Origin: Mycobacterium kyorinense
GTDB taxonomy: Bacteria; Actinomycetota; Actinomycetes; Mycobacteriales; Mycobacteriaceae
Length of the DNA: 48,184 nt
NCBI RefSeq assembly: GCF_002101735.1
Contig: NZ_LQPE01000136.1
Span: 1-48,184 of the forward strand
Direction of reading: 5' to 3'
The position numbers were made by a program, and so were the translations under genes. Of the stretch, positions 1 through 6,732 are shown in pieces. The notes beneath the pieces were generated by a model. It did not search any database. It was not told the DNA's origin and was given only the letters and a program-made list of their open reading frames with translations. How positions within the stretch are numbered: position 1 is the stretch's first letter; each line of letters starts with the position of its first letter.

Positions 1-83
1 TCTTCGACGGTTTGGGCGTGCACGTCGAAACGGCCCGCCATGTCGCGCATCGCGTGCGGGTCGGTCATAAACCGGGCGGTCAT
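1..83 (-). CDS. EsxJ-type WXG100 protein, N-terminus only
   Basis: Twenty-seven codons are visible, beginning [19 protein letters not shown], before the window ends. The stretch from [16 protein letters not shown] onward is characteristic of the CFP-10-like EsxJ/K/M/P/W group secreted by ESX-5 in slow-growing mycobacteria. The ATG ends at position 83 and is preceded on the minus strand by GAAGGAGA five bases upstream, a good ribosome binding site. It lies downstream of PE and PPE genes on the same strand, the usual PE-PPE-esx-esx order; the EsxI-type partner would lie outside the window. The exact paralogue cannot be decided from 27 residues. Confidence 0.85.
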   Translation of the reverse strand, partial: MTARFMTDPHAMRDMAGRFDVHAQTVE

Positions 84-198
84 CGAAATCTCCTTCGTGG
101 TTGACGGGGCGTGCTGCGCTGGTCGCCTGGGTTACAGGTTACGACCTGCGTTTTAACAGCCGGCTTCAAACATGTGACGAGTTGTGTCCAAACTGCGC

Positions 199-1455
199 CT
201 AACCGGCCACCACCGGCCGGCCCATCACGGTGGGCTTGAAGCCGTACCGCGGGGCGCCGAACCCGTAGCCGCGGTTGGCGCCCGCACTGCCGATCGGCAT
301 GCCCGGCATTCCTGGGCTGCCCGGCGCCGCCTCCGGGGCGGCTGCCCAGCCGCTGGCCTGCAAGGCGGTGGTGCCGGTGCTTGCCGGCGTGGCCGAGGTC
401 CAGCTTGCCGGCACCGACAGGGCGCCCACCGTCGATGCGTGGCCCATGGTGCCGGTGACCGCCGACGCTGCGCTGGCCGCGCCGGTGCTCGCCCCGCCGG
501 CGATGCCGCCGATGCCGCCGCCCAGTGCGCCGAGGTTGCCCAGCGGACCGCCGGGAGCCAGCAAGGCCCCCAAGCCGCCGCCGACCGTACCGCCACCTGC
601 GGCGTTGAAACCGGGGCCGGCGAAGTAACCGATCATGCTCGGGATCAGCGTCGACGGGATATACATCACCGCCGTCGCACCGCCGGACGAGATGCCGTTC
701 AAAATCACCGACAGGTAGTCCGTCCCCGAGCCCGCGCCGAGCGCATTGGCGATTCCGCCGAGCGCCGACGACGCCGAGCCGGTGGTGGTCCCCAGCGGCG
801 ACGACATGCTCTGCAGGGCGGCGGGCAGCGCCGACGTCAGCTGTGACAGCGTCGTCTGGGCGCCGCTGCCGCCCGCCGTACCGGCGGCGTTGGTAACCGC
901 GGCCGCCTGCGCCGCCAGCCCACCCTCGTTGGTGTTTTTCGTCGGCGGGTCGAACGGCGTCAGCTGCGCGGCGACCGCCGAGGAGCCGGCATAGCCATAC
1001 ATCGCCGCCGCGTCCTGGGCCCACATCTCGGCGTAGTGAGCCTCGGTGGCCATGATCGCCGGCGTGTTTTGGCCCAGCACGTTGGTCGCCACCAGCGCTG
1101 CCAGCTGGGCGCGGTTGGCCGCGATCACCGGCGGCGGCACCGTCATCGAAAAGGCTGCCTCGTAGGCGGCTGCGGCCGCCTGGGCCTGGCTGGCCGCCTT
1201 CTGCGCTTGCGCGGCGGTGGTGGTCATCCACTCCACGTAGGGCGCGGCGGCGGCCGCCATCGATGCCGACGCTGGGCCCAGCCACTCCTCGCTGGTCAGT
1301 CCCGTGATCACCGACTCGTAGGCGGCGGCCGTCGAGCTCAACTCGGCGGCCAGCGCGTTCCACGCCGACGCGGCGGCCATCATCGGTCCCGACCCGGCGC
1401 CGGCATACATGCGCGCGGAGTTGACCTCCGGCGGTAACAGTCCGAAATCCAACAT
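199..1455 (-). CDS. PPE family protein, PPE-SVP subgroup
   Basis: A 418-residue protein starting [11 protein letters not shown], with the Pro-Pro-Glu signature at residues 8-10. The N-terminal 180 residues are the helical PPE domain, including a WLGP segment, which pairs with a PE partner and an EspG chaperone. Residues 343-352 ([10 protein letters not shown]) fit the SVP-subgroup motif. The C-terminal part is Gly/Ala-rich and ends in a Gly-Met-Pro-rich tail common in this subgroup. It follows the PE gene by 12 bases, so the two are almost certainly co-transcribed. The gene arrangement resembles PE8-PPE15-esxJ of M. tuberculosis, so ESX-5 export is inferred. Function at the cell surface is unknown. 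Confidence 0.93.
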   Translation of the reverse strand: MLDFGLLPPEVNSARMYAGAGSGPMMAAASAWNALAAELSSTAAAYESVITGLTSEEWLGPASASMAAAAAPYVEWMTTTAAQAQKAASQAQAAAAAYEAAFSMTVPPPVIAANRAQLAALVATNVLGQNTPAIMATEAHYAEMWAQDAAAMYGYAGSSAVAAQLTPFDPPTKNTNEGGLAAQAAAVTNAAGTAGGSGAQTTLSQLTSALPAALQSMSSPLGTTTGSASSALGGIANALGAGSGTDYLSVILNGISSGGATAVMYIPSTLIPSMIGYFAGPGFNAAGGGTVGGGLGALLAPGGPLGNLGALGGGIGGIAGGASTGAASAASAVTGTMGHASTVGALSVPASWTSATPASTGTTALQASGWAAAPEAAPGSPGMPGMPIGSAGANRGYGFGAPRYGFKPTVMGRPVVAG

Positions 1456-1467
1456 GATCCGCTCCCC

Positions 1468-1767
1468 CTATCGGGCCGCGATCGCGTTGGCGGCCTCGGT
1501 GGCCGCATACGATGTCGCGCTGGTGCTCAGTGTGTTGACGAACATTTCGTGGATGGCCTCGGCCTGGGCGCTGACGGCCTGATACAGGGCGGCGTGTGCG
1601 GCGAATTGGGTTGCCGTGAGCGCCGAAACCTCGTCCGCGGCCGCGGGTACCACACCGGTGGTGGGTGCCGCCGCGGCGGCGTTCTGTGAGGCCATCGCCG
1701 AGCCGATGCCTTGCAGGCTGGCGGCCGCAGACGTCAACGCTTCGGGTTGAGTGGTCACGAAAGACAT
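1468..1767 (-). CDS. PE family protein (short, PE domain only)
   Basis: A 99-residue PE protein beginning MSFVTTQPEAL, the standard PE N-terminus with Pro-Glu at residues 8-9. Two helices follow and the protein ends with YAATE (residues 87-91), matching the general type VII secretion signal YxxxD/E. It has no C-terminal extension, as expected of the partner of a PPE protein encoded immediately downstream. An upstream in-frame start exists 36 bases earlier, but the ATG at 1767 is chosen because AGGAGAA lies directly before it and the family start is conserved. First gene of the PE-PPE-esx cluster; the shared promoter element lies 68 bases upstream. Confidence 0.94.
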   Translation of the reverse strand: MSFVTTQPEALTSAAASLQGIGSAMASQNAAAAAPTTGVVPAAADEVSALTATQFAAHAALYQAVSAQAEAIHEMFVNTLSTSATSYAATEAANAIAAR

Positions 1768-1834
1768 GACTTCTCCTGGTGTCGCACTACCGATTCCACG
1801 CATCCACAGTTGCCCAAAACAAAGTCGAAGTGAT

Positions 1835-1880
1835 AGCTCGTTAACGGCTTCTTAACTGTTGGGCCGGAAGTCTTAACACG
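1835..1880 (-). promoter_or_regulatory. Two-part upstream element of the PE/PPE operon
   Basis: The plus-strand sequence AGCTCGTTAACGGCTTCTT (1835-1853) is repeated exactly at 2483-2501, and TCTTAACACG (1871-1880) is repeated exactly at 2519-2528. The distance between the two blocks is the same at both loci, and both lie 67-68 bases from the start codon of a minus-strand gene. The first block contains TTAAC twice with an 11-base period, a spacing typical of sites for OmpR-family response regulators. Promoter or operator function is inferred. Confidence 0.6.
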
Positions 1881-1982
1881 GTGCCGCTGCCCGATACACA
1901 GATGTCACGTACGAGCCGGCAGTAGCGGTTCCGGTACCGGCTGAACCGGCTGCAACGTCGTCGCGCTACATTCGCCGCCGGG

Positions 1983-2056
1983 GCCCCCATAGCCCAATTG
2001 GCAGAGGCAGCGGACTTAAAATCCGTCCAGTGTCGGTTCGAATCCGACTGGGGGCA
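1983..2056 (+). tRNA. leuX: tRNA-Leu (anticodon UAA)
   Basis: The 74 bases fold as a complete cloverleaf: acceptor stem GCCCCCA/TGGGGGC, D arm with AATTGGCAGA in the loop, anticodon arm GCGGA-CTTAAAA-TCCGT, variable region CCAGT and T arm GTCGG-TTCGAAT-CCGAC, with discriminator A at 2056. CCA is not encoded. The anticodon UAA reads UUA leucine codons, which are rare in this GC-rich genome. The variable region has only five bases, although bacterial tRNA-Leu is normally class II with a long arm. A 74-base tRNA-Leu(UAA) called leuX is, as I recall, annotated at the corresponding place in M. tuberculosis. Confidence 0.93.
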
Positions 2057-2095
2057 CTAGAAGCGGATGCGATATTGCGTTGCAGCCGAAAGCAT

Positions 2096-2416
2096 TCAGA
2101 GGTGTTCGGGGCAGTAAGCGCTCGCCGCGGTAATCGCAAACCTGGCGGCGTTCTCCACGGTGAATCCCGGATTGGTGCTGTGTACCGCATTGACCGTGTC
2201 CATCGGGGAAAGGCCCTGGTCCATCAACTGGCACACCGACTTACCGGCCGCGATGGCCTGGCTGGCGCCGCGGTGGGTGATGCCCTGCTGGTCGAGCGCC
2301 GCGAGGAAACTTGCATCGGTGCCCGAGGATTCGGCGTGCGCAGGCGCGGCCAGGCCGATGACGGCAGCGGCGCCCGCCAGCGCGAGTACCAACTTGGGCG
2401 CGCTCACGAGTGACAT
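2096..2416 (-). CDS. DUF732 secreted protein (copy A)
   Basis: A 106-residue exported protein. The N-terminus (MSLVSAPKLVLALAG...) is a signal peptide with a hydrophobic core and a likely cleavage site after AHA. The mature part is a DUF732 domain with two cysteines (in SVCQLMD and SAYCPEHL) that probably form a disulfide. The start is set at 2416 because GGAGGAG lies seven bases upstream; an earlier in-frame start lacks a site. The mature sequence matches the divergently encoded copy B at 62 of 73 positions. Function of DUF732 is unknown. Its upstream region carries the same two-part element as the PE/PPE operon. Confidence 0.9.
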   Translation of the reverse strand: MSLVSAPKLVLALAGAAAVIGLAAPAHAESSGTDASFLAALDQQGITHRGASQAIAAGKSVCQLMDQGLSPMDTVNAVHSTNPGFTVENAARFAITAASAYCPEHL

Positions 2417-2482
2417 GGCCTCTCCTCCGGTCCGTGCGGGTTGCACGGAATCCAGCGTTGCTCAACGCAAGTTGAGAGGCCC

Positions 2483-2528
2483 AGCTCGTTAACGGCTTCT
2501 TTACGCCGGCATTGCAACTCTTAACACG
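2483..2528 (-). promoter_or_regulatory. Two-part upstream element of DUF732 copy A
   Basis: Second copy of the element described at 1835-1880. The 19-base block at 2483-2501 and the 10-base block at 2519-2528 are identical to the first copy and separated by the same distance. The segment between the element and the start codon is also loosely similar at the two loci (ATCCA, GTTGC, CAA patches), so the whole upstream region may be a duplication. It probably drives the minus-strand DUF732 gene starting at 2416. Confidence 0.6.
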
Positions 2529-2643
2529 TTTGCGCCCTTGGCCCGTCGAAAACCCGCGGCGCCGGGACGTGACCAGGTCAGACAGCGCCACCGAGGCGCC
2601 GTAACACCGAATTAACATTGTGACGGGCGATGCTAAAAACTCG

Positions 2644-2659
2644 GTAACACGTTCGTAAC
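2644..2659 (+). promoter_or_regulatory. GTAAC direct repeat upstream of DUF732 copy B
   Basis: GTAAC occurs at 2644-2648 and 2655-2659, an 11-base period, 23 bases before the start codon at 2683. Tandem repeats with this period are bound by OmpR-family response regulators; GTAAC-type half-sites are reported for MtrA. The assignment to a given regulator is speculative. The close position to the start codon would fit repression or a very short leader. Confidence 0.4.
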
Positions 2660-2682
2660 GGGCGCTGGGCAGCATAAGAGCC

Positions 2683-2985
2683 ATGAAGCGCCTGCTGCTA
2701 CTGCTGGGTTTCGCCACCATGATCGGTCTCGCTGCGCCGGCACACGCCGACGAGACCAGCGGCGACGCGGCCTTCCTGGCCGCCCTCGACCAGCAGGGCA
2801 TCACCCACCGCGGCGCCAGTCAAGCCATCGCGGCAGGCAGGGCGGTGTGCGAGTTGATGGACGGCGGCCTTTCTCCGCTCGACACGGTCAACGCGGTGCG
2901 CAGCACCAACCCGGGATTCACCCCCGAGCACGCCGCACGGTTTGCGGTGACAGCGGCCTCGGCGTACTGCCCTCAACATCTCTGA
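2683..2985 (+). CDS. DUF732 secreted protein (copy B)
   Basis: A 100-residue exported protein beginning MKRLLLLLGFATMIGLAAPAH, a clean signal peptide with cleavage expected after AHA. The mature DUF732 domain has two cysteines, in AVCELMD and SAYCPQHL, at the same places as copy A. About 85 percent of mature residues are identical to copy A, whereas signal peptides and upstream regions differ. The pair is divergently arranged with about 266 bases between start codons. This points to a local inverted duplication followed by promoter divergence. The role is unknown; other mycobacterial DUF732 proteins are small secreted or surface proteins. Confidence 0.9.
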   Translation: MKRLLLLLGFATMIGLAAPAHADETSGDAAFLAALDQQGITHRGASQAIAAGRAVCELMDGGLSPLDTVNAVRSTNPGFTPEHAARFAVTAASAYCPQHL

Positions 2986-3018
2986 CCAGCGCAAGCTGGC
3001 GCTCCCAAGCGCGATTTT
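2986..3018 (+). terminator. Hairpins directly after DUF732 copy B
   Basis: CCAGC-GCAA-GCTGG (2986-2999), a 5-bp stem with a GNRA-type loop, begins at the first base after the stop codon. It is followed by GCGCT-CCCA-AGCGC (2999-3012) and then GATTTT. The two stems share one base. The second stem plus the short T run resembles a weak intrinsic terminator, of the kind seen in mycobacteria where long T tracts are rare. Confidence 0.45.
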
Positions 3019-3110
3019 GCCCATCCGGCAACATTGCCCAGCAGGCAAGCTCGGGCGTACATTGATTGCCGCCTGCTTCGCCGATGTGGCTGCGGGCCTT
3101 GCGGTTCCGG

Positions 3111-3608
3111 CCCGGCCTCAACCTCGGCCTGCAGGGTGCGGTGAATCTCGGGTGGAAACTGGCTGCCGCTATAAACGGCTGGGCGCCAACCGAATTGCTC
3201 GATACCTACCATTCCGAACGTTTCCCGGTCGGCGAGCGGGTGATGATGCAGTCGATGGCCCAAACCGCCCTGATGTCCCCGGGCCCCGAGGTCACCGCAT
3301 TGCGAGAACTTTTCACTGAGCTTGTCGAAAAGCCTGACGTCGCAGTGCATATGGCCCATCTGCTCGCCGGGTGAGATGTTCGCTACGACATCGGCGACGT
3401 CCATGAGCTTTCCGGGCGGCTGGTTCCGGAGGTGACGTTGCGCAGCGGGCGGCGCGTTGCCGAGTCGATGCGCCGGGCACGTGGGGTCTTGCTCGACCCG
3501 TCCGCCGGTACCTTCGCCGACGCTGCGGCGCCCTGGCGTGACCGCGTCGACACGGTCGTCGCCCACGCAGCCGACGCAATGTTGATCACCGGTTACGCGT
3601 CGCGCTGA
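3111..3608 (+). pseudogene. Remnant of a PheA/TfdB-type FAD monooxygenase
   Basis: Translation from about 3111 gives GLNLGLQGAVNLGWKLAAA and then LLDTYHSERFPVGERV, the highly conserved C-terminal half of the FAD domain of aromatic-ring hydroxylases. An in-frame TGA at 3372-3374 interrupts the protein. The same frame then continues with a recognisable C-terminal domain (RYDIGD, then GVLLDPSAGTFADAA, then a MLITGYASR-like end) to a stop at 3606-3608. The N-terminal two thirds, with the GxGxxG FAD motif and the substrate domain, is absent. The piece is therefore 5'-truncated and carries a nonsense mutation. It lies in the small accessory patch after the tRNA gene, consistent with decay of acquired DNA. 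Confidence 0.82.
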
Positions 3609-4015
3609 CCCGCTGGTTCGGCCCGGCCGACACGCGCCGGACGGAAAATGTGATGTTGACCGCTTTTGGCCGTCGAACGCTAAGGAATTCTTAATTTCGA
3701 ACAGGATTGGACTTAGCGATACCGGGTTAGCGGCTCGTGCAAAAACCCTGGACACACCAGCCAATCGGTTCGCTGTCCTAGGCGGCATCGACAGCGAGGC
3801 GCCGCTTGCCTAAGGGCAACCTGAGTTATTGACGTGTTGTGCGTGGGTACTTGGCGAAAGACACACCGGTGGGTGCGAATCCCGCCACTAGACTCAGCCG
3901 AAAGCGCGCCCTGGGGCGCCGTATCCGATTGATCTCGGGCTTGTGCTGCCACAGCAGGCCAACCGGCGTCCAAGTCCGGTCACGGTCGGACGAACGTGCA
4001 AAGGCAGGTGCCACT
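3609..4015 (+). other. Long leader and regulatory region before the beta-propeller gene
   Basis: About 400 bases without a convincing gene. The part near 3680-3715 is unusually AT-rich for this genome (GGAATTCTTAATTTCG). The M. tuberculosis counterpart Rv1057 has a complex promoter reported to be controlled by TrcR and MprA, and TrcR favours AT-rich DNA, so a similar arrangement is plausible. Positions 3868-3886 form a tRNA T-arm-like hairpin (6-bp stem, loop TGCGAAT). Further stems (CGCCC/GGGCG, TGCTG-CCA-CAGCA) lie downstream. An in-frame GTG at 3839 would add 59 residues to the next gene; that extension has no recognisable domain. Confidence 0.5.
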
Positions 4016-5053
4016 GTGGGCAGTGTTAACCGTGTCGACAGCGAGGTCGGCGTCGCGCCAGGCTTCGCGGTGGCCGCCGAAATCGGCGTCCACCAGGGCG
4101 GTGTCAGCGGCATCGCGGTCAGCCCCGACACCAACCGGCTGATGGTGACGAATTGCGGCGGCGACAGCATCTCGTCGATCGACACCCGCTCGGGTGCGCT
4201 GGTGCGCACCGTCGTGGGCATCTGCGAGCCGTTTGCCATCGCGATCGCCGGAAACCGGGCCTATGTCAGCGCCGTATCGAGCGCCTACGACGCGATTCTG
4301 GCCGTCGACGTGGACACCAGCCTGGTCGTCGCCGTGCACCCGCTGGCCGAGAGCGTCCGCGACCTGGCAGTGAGCCCCGACGGCCGGCAGGTGTATGCCG
4401 CCCGCACCGCGGCCGGCGGCGCCGACGTCGCAGTCCTGGACACCAGTACCGGCCAGGTCGACGAGATCACCATCGCCGCAACTCCGGGCACCGTCGCCGA
4501 ATGCGTGCGTGCCCACGCCGGCGGCGGTCGACTCTACGTCGCGACCAACAGCGCCGCCGGCGGAACGCTCACCGTCGTCGACATCGAGCACCGTCGTGTG
4601 GTCGGCAACATCGAGATCGCCTCGCCGATCAGGGATATCGCGATCAGCCCGAGCGGCGACACGGCGTATATCGCCAGCTGCGGGCCCGACTTCGGCACCG
4701 TCCTGGACGTCGTCGACACCCGCACCAACGCCGTCGTCAGCACCCACAAGGTCGCAGAGATCTGCGGCTTGGTGACCCAGCTGGCGTTGAGCCGCGACGG
4801 TCGGCGCGCCTACCTCGTCGGCGACGAGAGCGTCACCGTGCTGCGCACCGAGACCCACGAGGTCGTCGGCGCAATCGACGTGGGCCGTCAGCCGTCCTGC
4901 GTGGTCGAAAGCCCGCACGGCAACTCGCTCTACATCGGCGACTACGCCGGCACCGTCACCGTCGTCTCGGTGGACGTGGCCGACGACGAGCCCACCGCCC
5001 GGCACGAGTGGACCATGCCCGAGCTGTTTCGGCTCGAGCCTGCGCTGACCTGA
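4016..5053 (+). CDS. YncE-like seven-bladed beta-propeller protein (Rv1057 type)
   Basis: A protein of 345 residues from the chosen GTG, made of tandem 40-45-residue blades. Each blade carries patterns such as IAVSPDTNRLMVTN, LAVSPDGRQVYAA, IAISPSGDTAYIA and LALSRDGRRAYLV, followed by a V-D-T-x-T strand. That fits a closed YncE/YVTN-type propeller. No signal peptide is evident. The start is uncertain: GTG at 4016 is preceded by GGCAGG and lies just before the repeats; GTG at 3839 would give 404 residues, closer to the roughly 393 I recall for Rv1057. The M. tuberculosis homologue is induced in macrophages and envelope stress; its ligand is unknown. It stands alone upstream of fadD14. Confidence 0.85.
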   Translation: MGSVNRVDSEVGVAPGFAVAAEIGVHQGGVSGIAVSPDTNRLMVTNCGGDSISSIDTRSGALVRTVVGICEPFAIAIAGNRAYVSAVSSAYDAILAVDVDTSLVVAVHPLAESVRDLAVSPDGRQVYAARTAAGGADVAVLDTSTGQVDEITIAATPGTVAECVRAHAGGGRLYVATNSAAGGTLTVVDIEHRRVVGNIEIASPIRDIAISPSGDTAYIASCGPDFGTVLDVVDTRTNAVVSTHKVAEICGLVTQLALSRDGRRAYLVGDESVTVLRTETHEVVGAIDVGRQPSCVVESPHGNSLYIGDYAGTVTVVSVDVADDEPTARHEWTMPELFRLEPALT

Positions 5054-5100
5054 GCTGAACGGGCGCCGTCGCTGCGCTCGGAACCATAAGCTGTACCTCG

Positions 5101-6732
5101 ATGTACGGCACAATGCAGAACTTCCCGCTGACGATCACCGCGATCCTGCGGCACGCCACCAGCGTGCACGGCGCCCGACGGGTCACCACCGCTACCGGCA
5201 GTGGCTACCGGGATTGCAGCTACGCCGAACTGGGCCGACAAGCCGCGCAGCTGGCCCACGCCCTGCGCAAGCTGGGCATCACCGGAGACCAGCGGGTCGG
5301 CACGTTCATGTGGAACAACGCCGAACACCTCGCCGCCTACATGGCGGTCCCGTCGATGGGCGCGGTGCTGCACACGCTGAACATCCGGCTGTTCCCGGAG
5401 CAGATCGTCTTCGTGGCCAACGAAGCCGAAGACCAGGTTGTGCTGGTCGATACGTCGCTGGCCAAGCTGCTTGCCCCCGTTTTGGGCCGCCTGGAGACCG
5501 TGCACACGCTGATCGCGGTGGGCGAGGGGGACACGACGCCGCTGGCAGAGTCGGGCAAGACGGTGCTGCGCTACGCCGACGTGCTCACCGGCGAGCCCAC
5601 CGAATTCGACTGGCCGGACATCGACGAGAATTCGGCCGCGGCGATGTGCTACACCAGCGGCACCACCGGAGATCCCAAAGGCGTTGTCTACAGCCATCGT
5701 TCCAGTTATCTGCACACGATGGCGGCCTGCACCACCAACGGCATCGGGGTCGGGTCGAGCGATTGCGTTCTGCCGATCGTGCCGATGTTCCACGCCAACG
5801 CGTGGGGGTTGCCGTACGCCGCGTTGATGGCCGGCGCCGACTTGGTGCTGCCCGACCGGCACCTGGACGCCAAGTCGCTGGTCGACATGGTCGAAAAGCT
5901 GCGGCCGACGGTGGCCGGCGCGGTGCCGACCATCTGGAACGACGTCCTGCACTACCTGGACCGTGACCCCGACCACGACATGTCGTCGCTGCGGCTGGTC
6001 GCCTGCGGCGGCTCGGCCGTGCCGGTGTCGCTGATGCGCACGTTCGAAGAGAAGCACGGCGTGCAGATCCGCCAGCTGTGGGGAATGACCGAGACATCGC
6101 CGATGGCCACCATGGCCTGGCCGCCGCCGGGAACGGCGGACGACCAGCATTGGCCGTTGCGAGCGACCCAGGGCCAGCCGGTGTGCGGCGTGGAAGCCCG
6201 GATCGTCGACGACGACAACAACGTGTTACCCAACGACGGCGACGCAGTGGGCGAACTGGAGGTCCGCGGCCCGTGGATCACCGGCTCCTACTACCGCGGC
6301 GCCGATCAGTCGAAGTTCGAATCGGGCTGGCTGCGCACCGGCGACGTGGGCCGCATCGACGAGCGCGGCTTCATCACGCTCACCGACCGCGCCAAGGACG
6401 TCATCAAATCCGGCGGAGAATGGATCTCGTCGGTGGAGCTGGAGAACTGTCTGATAGCGCATCCCGACGTCGTGGAGGCGGCGGTCGTCGGGGTGCCCGA
6501 CGAGCGTTGGCAGGAGCGGCCGCTGGCCGTGGTCGTCCGCAAAGAGGGCGCGTCGGTTGATGCTGGCGAGTTGCGGAAGTACCTCTCCGACAAGGTCGTT
6601 CGCTGGTGGCTGCCCGAACGCTGGACATTCGTCGACGAGATTCCGCGGACCAGCGTCGGCAAATACGACAAGAAGACCATGCGCTCGCGATACGGCGAAG
6701 GGGACTACGAGGTTTGCGAGGTGCGCGACTGA
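5101..6732 (+). CDS. fadD14: Fatty-acyl-CoA ligase FadD14
   Basis: A 543-residue member of the ANL adenylating superfamily that activates a carboxylic acid with ATP and joins it to CoA. Visible motifs: the P-loop YTSGTTGDPKGV from residue 184, the A5-type segment WGMTETSP, the hinge region GWLRTGDVGRID, and the catalytic lysine K521 in PRTSVGKYDKK near the C-terminus. Length is normal for medium- or long-chain acyl-CoA synthetases. Name follows synteny with Rv1058. The stop codon overlaps the ATG of the next gene (ATGA), so it is translationally coupled to the oxidoreductase. The natural acyl substrate cannot be read from the sequence. Confidence 0.92.
   Translation: MYGTMQNFPLTITAILRHATSVHGARRVTTATGSGYRDCSYAELGRQAAQLAHALRKLGITGDQRVGTFMWNNAEHLAAYMAVPSMGAVLHTLNIRLFPEQIVFVANEAEDQVVLVDTSLAKLLAPVLGRLETVHTLIAVGEGDTTPLAESGKTVLRYADVLTGEPTEFDWPDIDENSAAAMCYTSGTTGDPKGVVYSHRSSYLHTMAACTTNGIGVGSSDCVLPIVPMFHANAWGLPYAALMAGADLVLPDRHLDAKSLVDMVEKLRPTVAGAVPTIWNDVLHYLDRDPDHDMSSLRLVACGGSAVPVSLMRTFEEKHGVQIRQLWGMTETSPMATMAWPPPGTADDQHWPLRATQGQPVCGVEARIVDDDNNVLPNDGDAVGELEVRGPWITGSYYRGADQSKFESGWLRTGDVGRIDERGFITLTDRAKDVIKSGGEWISSVELENCLIAHPDVVEAAVVGVPDERWQERPLAVVVRKEGASVDAGELRKYLSDKVVRWWLPERWTFVDEIPRTSVGKYDKKTMRSRYGEGDYEVCEVRD

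Noticed and set aside
80..1363. Long Arg/Gly-rich frame overlapping the PPE gene on the same strand
   Set aside because: An alternate frame of the repetitive GC-rich PPE gene; no start signal or recognisable protein.
3840..3920. Cobalamin-riboswitch-like words (GGTG, GAATCCCGCCACT) before the beta-propeller gene
   Set aside because: The full B12-box context and the upstream conserved stems are missing, and the downstream gene has no link to cobalamin.
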